Shown here one piece after another: positions 13,101 to 21,481 of a stretch of 64,000 bases of DNA. The position numbers and the translations under genes are program-made. The number at the start of each line of letters is the position of its first letter. Positions within the stretch are counted from its first letter, which is position 1. Below the pieces are notes generated by a model. It did not search any database and was not told where the DNA came from. It saw only the letters and a program-made list of their open reading frames with translations. Source of the stretch: Symsagittifera roscoffensis (Eukaryota; Xenacoelomorpha; Acoela; Convolutidae); assembly GCF_963678635.1 (NCBI RefSeq), contig NC_087063.1:12622368-12686367 (forward strand). Reading direction: 5' to 3'.

Positions 13101-16100
13101 AAACATACCCAATTTTGACCGAGAAGGTCGAAAGATAGGTCGAGAAAGTCGAAACATAGGTCGAGAAATTGGAAACATACCCATTTTTGGCCGAGAAAGT
13201 CGAAACATAAGTTGAGAAAGTCAAAACATGGGTCGAGAAAGTCAAAACATAGGTCGAGAAAGTCGAAACATAGGTCGAGAATGTCGAAACATACCCAATT
13301 TTGACCGAGACAGTCAAAACATAGGTCGAGAAAGCCGAAACATAGGTGGAGAAAGTCGAAACATACCCAATTTTGGCCGAGAAAGTCGAAACAGGTAGAG
13401 AAAGTCGAAACATAGGTCGAGAAAGTCGAAACATATGTCAACAAAGTCGAAACATACCCAATTTTTTCCGAGAAAGTCGAAACATAGTTCGAGAAAGTCA
13501 AAACATAGGTCGAGAAAGTCGAAACATACCCAATTTTGGCCGAGAAATTCGAAACATAGGTCGAGAAAGACGAAAAATACCCAATTTTGACCGAGAAAGT
13601 CGAAAGATAGGTCGAGAAAGTCGAAACAGAGGTCGAGAAAGTAGAAAAATACCCAATTTTGGCCGAGAAAGTCGAAACATAAGTCGAAAAAGTCAAAACA
13701 TGGGTCGAGAAATTCAAAACATAGGTCGAGAAAGTCGAAAAATAGGTCAAAAAATTCAAAACATACCCAATTTTGGCCGAGAAAGTCGAAACATAGTTTG
13801 AAAAAGTCGAAACCTAGGTCGAGAAAGTCAAAACATACCCAATTTTGGCCGAGAAAGTCAAAACATAAGTCGACAAAGTCAAAACATGGGTCGAGAAAGT
13901 CAAAACATAGGTCGAGAAAGTCGAAAATAGGTCGAAAAAGTCAAAACATAGGTCGAGAAAGTCGAAGCATACCCAATTTTGGCCGATAAAGTCAGAAATT
14001 ATGTCAAGAAAGTCGAAACATACCCAATTTTGGCCGAGAAAGTCGAAACATAGGTAGAGAAAGTCAAAACATAGGTCGAGAAAGTCGAAACATAGGTCGA
14101 GAAAGTCGAAAATAGGTCGAAAAAGTCAAAACATAGGTCGAGAAAGTCGAAGCATACCCAATTTTGGCCGATAAAGTCAGAAATTATGTCAAGAAAGTCG
14201 AAACATACCCAATTTTGGCCGAGAAAGTCGAAACATAGGTAGAGAAAGTCAAAACATAGGTCGAGAAAGTCGAAACATAGGTCGAGAAAGTCGAAAAATA
14301 GGTCGAAAAAGTCAAAACATAGGTCGAGAATGTCGAAACATACCCAATTTTGACCGAGACAGTCAAAACATAGGTCGAGAAAGCCGAAACATAGGTGGAG
14401 AAAGACGAAAAATACCCAATTTTGACCGAGAAAGTCGAAAGATAGGTCGAGAAAGTCGAAACAGAGGTCGAGAAAGTAGAAAAATACCCAATTTTGGCCG
14501 AGAAAGTCGAAACATAAGTCGAAAAAGTCAAAACATGGGTCGAGAAATTCAAAACATAGGTCGAGAAAGTCGAAAAATAGGTCAAAAAATTCAAAACATA
14601 CCCAATTTTGACCGAGAAAGTCGAAAGATAGGTCGAGAAAGTCGAAACATAGGTCGAGAAAGTCGAAACATGCCCAATTTTGGCCGAGAAAGTCAAAACA
14701 TAAGTCGACAAAGTCAAAACATGGGTCGAGAAAGTCAAAACATAGGTCGAGAAAGTCGAAAATAGGTCGAAAAAGTCAAAACATAGGTCGAGAAAGTCGA
14801 AGCATACCCAATTTTGGCCGATAAAGTCAGAAATTATGTCAAGAAAGTCGAAACATACCCAATTTTGGCCGAGAAAGTCGAAACATAGGTAGAGAAAGTC
14901 AAAACATAGGTCGAGAAAGTCGAAACATAGATCAAGAAAGTCGAAACATACCCAATTTTTTCCGATAAAGTCAAAACATAGTTCGAGAAAGTCAAAACAT
15001 AGGTCGAGAAAGACGAAAAAAACCCAATTTTGACCGAGAAAGTCGAAAGATAGGTCGAGAAAGTCGAAACATAGGTCAAGAAAGTCGAAACATACCCATT
15101 TTTGGCCGAGAAAGTCGAAACATAAGTCGAGAAAGTCAAAATATGGGTCAAGAAAGTCAAAACATAGGTCGAGAAAGTCGAAAAATAGGTCGAAAAAGTC
15201 AAAAAATACCCAATTTTGGCCGAGAAAGTCGAAACATAGTTTGAAAAATTCGAAACATAGGTCGAGAAAATCAAAACATACCCAATTTTGGCCGAGAAAG
15301 TCAAAACATATGTCGAGAAAGTCGAAACATAGGTCGAGAAAGTCGAAACATACCCAATTTTGGCGGAGAAAGTCGAAAGATAGGTCGAGAAAGTCGAAAC
15401 ATAGGTCGAGAAAGTCGAAACATACCCAATTTTGGCCCAGAAAGTCAAAACATAAGTCGAGAAAGTCAAAACATGGGTCGAGAAAGTCAAAACATAGGTC
15501 GAGAAAGTCAAAAAATAGGTCGAAAATGTCAAAACATAGGTCGAGAAAGTCGAAACATACCCAATTTTGACCAAGAAGGTCGAAAGATAGGTCGAGAAAG
15601 TCGAAACATAGGTCGAGAAATTGGAAACATACCCATTTTTGGCCGAGAAAGTCGAAACATAAGTTGAGAAAGTCAAAACATGGGTCGAGAAAGTCAAAAC
15701 ATAGGTCGAGAAAGTCGAAAAATAGGTCGAAAAAGTCAAAACATAGGTCGAGAATGTCGAAACATACCCAATTTTGACCGAGACAGTCAAAACATAGGTC
15801 GAGAAAGCCGAAACATAGGTGGAGAAAGTCGAAACATACCCAATTTTGGCCGAGAAAGTCGAAACAGGTAGAGAAAGTCGAAACATAGGTCGAGAAAGTC
15901 GAAACATATGTCAATAAAGTCGAAACATACCCAATTTTTTCCGAGAAAGTCGAAACATAGTTCGAGAAAGTCAAAACATAGGTCGAGAAAGTCGAAACAT
16001 ACCCAATTTTGGCCGAGAAATTCGAAACATAGGTCGAGAAAGACGAAAAATACCCAATTTTGACCGAGAAAGTCGAAAGATAGGTCGAGAAAGTCGAAAC

Positions 16101-19100
16101 AGAGGTCGAGAAAGTAGAAAAATACCCAATTTTGGCCGAGAAAGTCGAAACATAAGTCGAAAAATTCAAAACATGGGTCGAGAAATTCAAAACATAGGTC
16201 GAGAAAGTCGAAAAATAGGTCAAAAAATTCAAAACATACCCAATTTTGGCCGAGAAAGTCGAAACATAGTTTGAAAAAGTCGAAACCTAGGTCGAGAAAG
16301 TCAAAACATACCCAATTTTGGCCGAGAAAGTCAAAACATATGTCGAGAAAGTCGAAACATAGGTCGAGAAAGTCGAAACATCCCCAATTTTGACCGAGAA
16401 AGTCGAAAGATAGGTCGAGAAAGTCGAAACATAGGTCGAGAAATTCGAAACATACCCATTTTTGGCCGAGAAAGTTGAAACATAAGTTGAGAAAGTCAAA
16501 ACATAGGTCGAGGAAGTCGAAACATACCCAATTTTGGCCGAGAAAATCGAAACATAGGCCGAGAAAGACGAAAAATACTCAATTTTGACCGAGAAAGTTG
16601 AAAGATAGGTCGAGAAAGTCGAAACAGAGGTCGAGAAAGTCGAAAAATACCCAATTTTGGCCGAGAAAGTCGAAACATAAGTCGAAAAAGTCAAAACATG
16701 GGTCGAGAAATTCAAAACATAGGTCGAGAAAGTCGAAAAATAGGTCAAAAAAGTCAAAACATACCCAGTTTTGGCCGAGAAAGTCGAAACGTAGTTTGAA
16801 AAAGTCGAAACCTAGGTCAAGAAAGTCAAAACATACCCAATTTTGGCCGAGAAAGTCAAAACATATGTCGAGAAAGTCGAAACATAGGTCGAGAAAGTCG
16901 AAACATACCCAATTTTGACCGAGAAAGTCGAAAGATAGGTCGAGAAAGTCGAAACATAGGTCGAGAAATTCGAAACATACCCATTTTTGGCCGAGAAAGT
17001 CGAAAGATAAGTTGAGAAAGTCAAAACATGGGTCGAGAAAGTCAAAACATAGGTCGAGAAAGTCGAAAAATAGGTTGAAAAAGTCGAAACATAGGTCGAG
17101 AAAGTCGAAACATACCCAATTTTGACCGAGACAGTCAAAACATAGGTCGAGAAAGCCGAAACATAGGTCGAGAAAGTCGAAACATACCCTATTTTGGCCG
17201 AGAAAGTCGAAATAGGTAGAGAAAGTCGAAACATAGGTCGAGAAAGTCGAAACATATGTCAAGAAAGTCGAAACATACCCAATTTTTTCCGAGAAAGTCG
17301 AAACATAGTTCGAGAAAGTCAAAACATAGGTCGAGAAAGTCGAAACATACCCAATTTTGGCCGAGAAAATCGAAACATAGGTCGAGAAAGACGAAAAGTA
17401 CCCAATTTTGACCGAGAAAGTTGAAAGATAGGTCGAGAAAGTCGAAACAGAGGTCGAGAAAGTCGAAAAATACCCAATTTTGGCCGAAAAAGTCGAAACA
17501 TAAGTCGAAAAAGCCAAAACATGGGTCGAGAAATTCAAAACATAGGTCGAGAAAGTCGAAAAATAGGTCAAAAAAGTCAAAACATACCCAATTTTGGCCG
17601 AGAAAGTCGAAACATAGTTTGAAAAAGTCGAAACCTAGGTCGAGAAAGTCAAAACATACCCAATTTTGGCCGAGAAATTCAAAACATATGTCGAGAAAGT
17701 CGAAACATAGGTCGAGAAAGTCGAAACATACCCTATTTTGGCCGAGAAAGTCGAAACATAGGTCGAGAAAGTCGAAACATAGGTCGAGAAAGTCGAAACA
17801 TATCCAATTTTGGCCGAGAAAGTCGAAACATAGGTCGAGAAAGTCGAAACATAGGTCGAGAAAGTCAAAACATAGGTCGAGAAAGTCGAAACATACCCAG
17901 TTTTGGCCGAGAAAGTCGAAACATAGGTCGAGCAGTCGAAAAATACCTAATATTGGTCAAGAAAATCGAAACATAAGTCGAGAACAACCTACTTTTTTCA
18001 AATTTTTTTTTCAAGATTCTAATTGAAATTAAATTGGATATCGAGCAAAAAAATTCTGCTCGGAAACTACCTCCGTCAGCTATAGCAGGCTTAGATAAAG
18101 TGACCAATTAAATGCTTCTTAGAGTTTTTTTATCCATATCAGGTTCAAATGTTGTGATGTTTTTCTCGTGTTCACCGTGCGAAGACTTTTAGTGCAAATG
18201 ATTTCAAACGTTGAGCTCATCAGTTGTTTTAGAACCAGTGGCGTGCATAAGAATTTTTTCACAGGGGTGGTTTTTCAAAACAATCTTGAAGATTTGTCGA
18301 CCTTTTTTAGATCGACCAGATTAATTTTCCTTATTTTGCCAAAAGTTTGTGCGCTGTGGGTAAGTTTTTTTAGAAGTCTTAACCAAAGATATCGCATTTT
18401 TTCGGCGCGCGCTCCCTTCCCCCTACATTTTTACGTATGTTGGCGCTTAAGGCGCCTTAAGAAAAATTTGAGGTTTCTTTTGGTTAACCAAAAATAATAT
18501 CTAACGAATAGAACGCATGGGGGATCGTTTGGAAAAACTCGGCAATCAGAATTGAGGGGAAGACTATCAGGTTATGGACACAAGGTCAGTTTGAACTTTC
18601 TCAGGTCAACTTTCTACACACTCTACGGCAGAGACTGCGATGGAATCAACTCCAAACTCAAGCTAATCGGAGAGAAAATCGACAGTTTGAAAAACAAGAA
18701 TTCAGCTGAAAATACATCAGATAAAACTGGCGGGAAACTGAGAATTATGTACACTGCCTGTGGGCCTATAGGCAAAAACGAAAGAGTGATTGTGGACGCT
18801 TTGAGTGAGCAAGGCTTCTCTCTGATGAGCTTCAAGGAGCTGCGAGAGAAATTTGGATCGACCGTTGGCAACAGGGACATTTTGTCCGCACAGTATGATG
18901 TGAGTGTTTCCAAAGCGAATTTTTATTTTCTTAAGGAAAAAGGCAATAAAATCTGAAGAAAATCTGGTTACGTTTTGATCACCGCAGCATTGTATCAGGT
19001 TTATTCAATATTATTTTCCGGGAAAAGCTGGCTTCAGTATGTTTGAAAAAAATTCTTCGTAAAATATGTTGTATTTTTTAAGATATTAAGCCATCCAGAA

Positions 19101-21282
19101 AAGCTGTAAAAGGTTATTTTCCTCAAAAGTCACTTGAATCGGTTGAAACTTTTGAAATGGACTGTTTTTGGGTTTTGCGGAGAGCTCGTATAATCAAAAT
19201 GGTAGATGTAAAAGTTTTTTCAGACCCTTTTTTCACTTCTGCTTTGAGTGATTTTCTTTGCCTGAAAACTGTTTTTTAAAAGGAAGAAGGAAGATACTCA
19301 CTTCTAGACAAATTGTTTCTCGTAACAATCAACTCGCAACTTGGTTTTAAAGTAAGGTCTTCATCTTCAGGTGTTGTTGGTATTTCTGCGAACGTCTATG
19401 CACCAACTTCCCCATGACTGTGTCTACAAGACTGAAGACATGGACTGCTACACTCATCTTCTGTCCTACTTTTCACTGACTGAAAGGAAAAGCTTCCTTC
19501 TGGTCGCTACAGAGGAAGAGTATTTGCCAGAGGACTGGGTCGAGTTCACATTCCAGGTTCCAGGGCATAATGTTTCATAAGTTGTCGCGGTATCTATGAT
19601 TTAATATGGTAGCAATCGTAAAGCTCTGGCTCTTATGGCTTCTCATTTGACACATTATCTTATTTATTAAACGAATGACAAAAAAATAATGCCGTGTTTT
19701 AGCTGCCATAAGGTGCAATGTTTAAGAGCGCCCATTGAGCTTAACGTTAAAAAAATTTCATAATCTAAATTATTTAGAAACTTGAATAGTTTGCGTTTGA
19801 AAAACTTGAACTTTTAACTATCCAATTCGCTCCAAGGAATAACCTTAAATGTTTCAAGTTTCATTGCCTAAAAAACTTTAATTGAAGCTTTCGTCATTTG
19901 AATGGTTTCAATGGAATAAATTGAGCTTTTCGCATCCAATTTCTCAATGAAATATTTAGAAAGATAGAAATTCATTTAGAAAGTTTCATAGCTTGCTGAA
20001 AAAAATTTTTTCGACTACTTTTTTATCTGAAATGACTTGATTTATTTCGAAATTTCATAGCTTGCATATCTTGCTACAAAAACACTTGGTTTTTCTGCGG
20101 ACCGATTTGCTTTATGGAAAACTTCTTGAAGTCTTTTGATCTTTTGACCTAATTAAACGTTGCATAAACGTTGCAACTTCAGGTTGCTTGAAAAAACTTT
20201 GCGAACCGGTTTGAAATTTGTTAAGTTTTATCGGTTGAATGGGTCCAGTTGAAAAGCTTAAACTGACTCTCGTCATGTAACTTAAAAAGTTTCAAAGATT
20301 GATTAGTTGGAACTTTTTTGGAACTTAAAAAGTTTCATAGCTTGATTAGTTTGCCAACAAAAACTCTGTTTTTTTGCTCATAAATTCGGTCTATGAAATT
20401 TATATTTTTTCAAATCATTGTATGATGTGATTTAAACTGAATAGCCCGATCACAAGATCATTTAATTTTTGCGAGCTGATTGATCATTGGATACACTCTT
20501 GCTAGTATCTATTAATTGAATCACATGTTTTCAGCATAAGGTCTAATGATTAAGACGCCGTGGAGCGCAGCGTTTAGAAAAATTTAGATCAGAAAGTCTA
20601 AGAATCATTCAGTCTAGAACATTCTAGAATCCTTTTTTAAAAAAAATCATAAATCCTGTCTACTTGTTTAACATAATATCTATTACGGGTTAAAATGAAA
20701 TTGATATTACGAAATTACGATATCAGTTTTGCGGCAGTCATTTTGGTGACAATAGTTGGAAAAAACTTCCTTCATTAGAAATTAACGAAATGGTTAAAAT
20801 ATTATGTCCTGGAAACCCCATTATTTCAGACTACTCGTATTTTTAATACAATGCGACTTGAAAACTTCGACAAACTTGTGAGTGAAGAGTTGCAATACAT
20901 CGCCAAGTATGAACAAAAAGTGTCTTCAGGCGTCCAAAATGAAAATAAAACGCAAGATGCCGAAGAAAACTTTTGCCCCTGGTTGAAGAGCACTGCACAC
21001 GAATCGGATGGCGATCACGAAATGGACAAGCAGAAAAGTTGTTACTCAGTCCCTGTGAAAAAATGGACATCGGAAATGGTTCAAGAATGGCTAGCTGACA
21101 AAGGCGTACAAGATGGCACAAAGTTGAAAAGTTTGGATGGTCTTCAACTAATAGAATTGGCAACATTGAGGCAAAAAAGTTATGAAACGTTTTGGAATGA
21201 AATGAGATCCTATTTTCAGTTATCGATGCAAGACTGTTTAGTTATAAGTTGCGTTCTGAAAACTTGTTTTGATGAAGATTAA
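101..21282 (+). CDS. ARM-like/TIR-like/SAM signalling protein, 3' eight exons (5' partial)
   Basis: Joined exons: 101-205, 1668-1782, 5537-5703, 7906-8057, 8290-8533, 18605-18899, 19371-19556, 20830-21282. Phases agree at every junction and give 571 residues plus a stop; the N-terminus lies before the window. The first five exons give a helical, leucine-rich region with armadillo-like segments (for example 5537-5703 and 8290-8533). Exons six and seven, plus the start of eight, read as a TIR-like fold: a hydrophobic strand (LRIMYTAC), a helix, a GST-containing loop, a VLLVFL strand and the late EDWVEF motif. The C-terminus has a SAM-like domain beginning WTSEMVQEWL. SARM1 shares the domain types but not the order, so I do not call this SARM1. 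Similar ARM/TIR/SAM proteins are, to my knowledge, present but poorly characterised in invertebrates. A TIR role as NADase or scaffold is inference, because I could not place the catalytic Glu by eye. Confidence 0.75.
1031..1164. repeat. (CT)n microsatellite
   Basis: An almost pure CT-dinucleotide tract with a few CTCC and TTT interruptions lies in an intron of the ARM/TIR/SAM gene. It generates Ser-Leu and Arg-Glu readings on the two strands that are not genes. Confidence 0.95.
1240..1440. repeat. Dispersed repeat fragment with CGGCGCGCGCT core
   Basis: The segment holds TTTTTCGGCGCGCGCTGCC, then a TATATG stretch, GGTGCCAAAGGCG, AGGGTTGGT and AAAAATGGATGTCA. The same ordered blocks recur at about 18395-18490, 24340-24430 and 60800-60905, and inverted at 40140-40230. 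I infer an internal part of a non-autonomous DNA transposon family. Confidence 0.6.
1668..1782 (+). CDS. ARM/TIR/SAM gene, second visible exon
   Basis: The acceptor is AACTACAG and the donor is the strong AGG|GTGAGT. It encodes RDLLDSHFNMLNTMAKKTTE and on to SIAIITR, an amphipathic helical segment that continues without a gap (phase 0) into the next exon, LIRIGLSVV. Confidence 0.75.
2690..2990 (+). repeat. Degenerate tRNA-derived SINE-like repeat, copy 1
   Basis: A box-A-like GCCTGAGTGGTTGATG and a box-B-like GTAGGTTTGAAACTC are spaced as in a tRNA gene, with CATAATC between them as in Leu/Ser-type tRNAs. The tail GAAGCTGCTTTTTGTCG and the head GTGGCTAGCGTTTAG both recur in the copy at 4560-4830. 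It lies in an intron and does not fold as a functional tRNA by eye. Confidence 0.5.
4560..4830 (+). repeat. Degenerate tRNA-derived SINE-like repeat, copy 2
   Basis: It matches the copy at 2690-2990 through the blocks TCGTGGCTAGTTTA, ATTAAGCTTTCGCGGCTGAG, TGGTTAGTGCAAGACACTC and GAGCTGCTTTTTGTCGTATT. Box A (GGCTGAGTGGTTAG) is better preserved here; the box B region is eroded. Confidence 0.5.
5537..5703 (+). CDS. ARM/TIR/SAM gene, third visible exon (armadillo-like)
   Basis: The acceptor is CTTAG and the donor CG|GTGGGT, phase 2. It encodes LIRIGLSVVINCHMDYEQRT, then VREGCGISVLNSLL and IHAAALDLVIR. The pattern, a GGI-like turn followed by LLxS and later an AALDL helix, is typical of an armadillo/HEAT helical repeat. 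Confidence 0.78.
6010..6110 (+). repeat. tRNA-like element (possible SINE head)
   Basis: TTGGTGCAGTGGTAACACTA resembles a box A, and GGAAGCTCGACTCTAG resembles a box B with suitable spacing. The arms do not pair well enough for a tRNA gene, so a tRNA-derived repeat is more likely. Confidence 0.35.
6285..6500. repeat. GTTCCGAC dispersed repeat family, intronic copy
   Basis: The blocks GTTCCGACTATT, AACTTTGTATTTGGGTGTGT, GATCAGGTACCGCAAATAA and ATTAAAGCCCT appear in the same order at 36640-36780. The related tail GTCGGAACATTCTGTGCTA follows at about 7606. It is one of several copies in this window. Confidence 0.55.
7088..7600. repeat. Three-copy degenerate tandem repeat, unit about 170 bp
   Basis: Each unit contains a TCTGAGATTT-like block, GGGAAGCTCCCxTG, AAGCGGTTA/CGCC, an AAATTTTTxACACAAA block and CTGAAAAGTCGAA. 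The copies start near 7088, 7265 and 7441. They fill part of the intron between the third and fourth visible exons. Confidence 0.7.
7906..8057 (+). CDS. ARM/TIR/SAM gene, fourth visible exon
   Basis: The exon begins after TTGTTTCAG; its first base completes an Arg codon and it then reads VAQPFEIEQLRAPPRSIHFL. It ends at CCAG|GTTGGT, phase 1. A Pro/Ser-rich loop (PSPSSPHE) lies in the second half. The frame choice depends on the phase at both ends, and both agree. Confidence 0.7.
8290..8533 (+). CDS. ARM/TIR/SAM gene, fifth visible exon (armadillo-like)
   Basis: I chose the acceptor TGCTAG at 8289 because the more obvious TTTAG at 8264 leads to an in-frame stop with the incoming phase. The exon reads HVLSHFLMSARNYFKTLAAL, then CETNRDLIFTAGALSLAQKM and LALITQILTYPGV. 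It ends at AAGAG|GTGCAAAG, phase 2. The helical repeat character is clear. The donor opens the 10.1-kb intron holding the satellite array. Confidence 0.75.
8583..8606 (-). repeat. Isolated inverted fragment of the satellite monomer
   Basis: The segment contains ATGTTTCGACTTTC followed by AAAATTG, the reverse complement of the satellite core GAAAGTCGAAACAT with its CAATTTT block. It lies about 60 bases outside the left edge of the array, on the opposite strand. Confidence 0.75.
8655..17995. repeat. Intronic satellite array of 21-bp and 30-bp monomers with higher-order repeats
   Basis: Monomer 1 is 21 bp (GGTCGAGAAAGTCGAAACAT plus A). Monomer 2 is 30 bp and replaces the start with CCCAATTTTGGCCGAG. 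They alternate irregularly over 9.3 kb, with single-base variants such as ATAAGTCGA, ATGGGTCGA and TTTTCCGAG. Superimposed is a higher-order period of 2503 bp (for example 9828 to 12331, and 12331 to 14834). One later copy is shorter by 51 bp, that is 21 + 30, and another by 30 bp. Near the right end a period of about 823 bp appears (16598 to 17421). Because both monomers are multiples of three, long open frames exist on both strands; none is credible as a gene. The array lies wholly inside one intron. Confidence 0.95.
18232..18500. repeat. hAT-like non-autonomous transposon fragment
   Basis: CCAGTGGCGTGCATAAG has the CAGTGGCG form typical of many hAT ends. The interior carries TGTCGACC, CGGCGCGCGCTCCCTTCCC, TATGTTGGCGC and AAGAAAAATTTGAGG, shared with other copies here. 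The right end is not clear. It lies just upstream of the exon at 18605. Confidence 0.5.
18605..18899 (+). CDS. ARM/TIR/SAM gene, sixth visible exon (start of TIR-like domain)
   Basis: The acceptor TTTCTCAG is followed by a G that completes Arg in phase with the exon on the far side of the 10-kb intron. The donor GAT|GTGAGT is strong. The exon has a charged linker, then GGKLRIMYTACGPIG (first strand), a helix VIVDALSEQG, a second strand FSLMSF, and a loop KFGSTVGNRDILSAQYD. This order matches strand A, helix A, strand B and BB-loop of TIR domains. Confidence 0.75.
18900..20829. other. Introns around the seventh visible exon: no further features
   Basis: Apart from the exon 19371-19556, this stretch is AT-rich intron. 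Loose repeats of AAAAAGTTTCATAGCTTG-like motifs recur between about 19970 and 20350, with no gene or RNA that I can support. Confidence 0.5.
19371..19556 (+). CDS. ARM/TIR/SAM gene, seventh visible exon (TIR-like core)
   Basis: The acceptor is CATCTTCAG and the donor CAG|GTTCCA; both junctions are phase 0. It encodes VLLVFLRTSMHQLPHDCVYK, then LTERKSFLLVATEEEY and LPEDWVEFTFQ. The buried VLLVFL strand, the KSFLLVAT strand and the late EDW resemble TIR domains. The acidic residues in KTEDMD are candidates for the catalytic Glu position, but the alignment by eye is ambiguous. Confidence 0.72.
20830..21282 (+). CDS. ARM/TIR/SAM gene, last exon (SAM-like domain and stop)
   Basis: The acceptor is TTATTTCAG, phase 0, and the exon runs to a TAA at 21280-21282. 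It starts with a helix (TTRIFNTMRLENFDKLVSEE) that closes the TIR-like fold. An acidic, charged linker of about 50 residues follows. The SAM-like domain comes last: WTSEMVQEWLADKGV, LKSLDGLQLIEL, then the terminal helix region ending LKTCFDED. Confidence 0.8.
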   Translation, partial: TTRIFNTMRLENFDKLVSEELQYIAKYEQKVSSGVQNENKTQDAEENFCPWLKSTAHESDGDHEMDKQKSCYSVPVKKWTSEMVQEWLADKGVQDGTKLKSLDGLQLIELATLRQKSYETFWNEMRSYFQLSMQDCLVISCVLKTCFDED

Positions 21283-21475
21283 CTGTTTATGATATTTATC
21301 TGAAAACTGTCATTAGTTCATCCACACAGTTTGTTTCTGTTTTCTTTACATAAAAATTTATCAAATAGATTCAACAGAACCGAGTAATCGACCATCAGTG
21401 TATCTTCCGTAGATTTTCTAGAATTTTTTTTTGTAATCTTAGGTCTGTTCCTTTGCAAAAACCGTTGACAAGTTC

Positions 21476-21481
21476 AATAAA
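21476..21481 (+). terminator. Candidate polyadenylation signal of the ARM/TIR/SAM gene
   Basis: AATAAA lies about 194 bases after the stop codon; a second AATAAA follows near 21515. Position and motif fit a 3' end, but AT-rich DNA yields this hexamer by chance. Confidence 0.45.

Noticed and set aside
8655-17995. CRISPR-like look of short repeats at regular spacing
   Set aside because: There are no unique spacers: both alternating units are repeated themselves, and the genome is eukaryotic.
18552-18604. In-frame extension with ATG upstream of the exon at 18605
   Set aside because: TTTCTCAG at 18604 gives an exact phase-2 join to the exon ending at 8533; the upstream part does not resemble the protein.
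101-21282. Calling gene 1 SARM1
   Set aside because: SARM1 has two SAM domains before a C-terminal TIR; here one SAM follows the TIR-like region.
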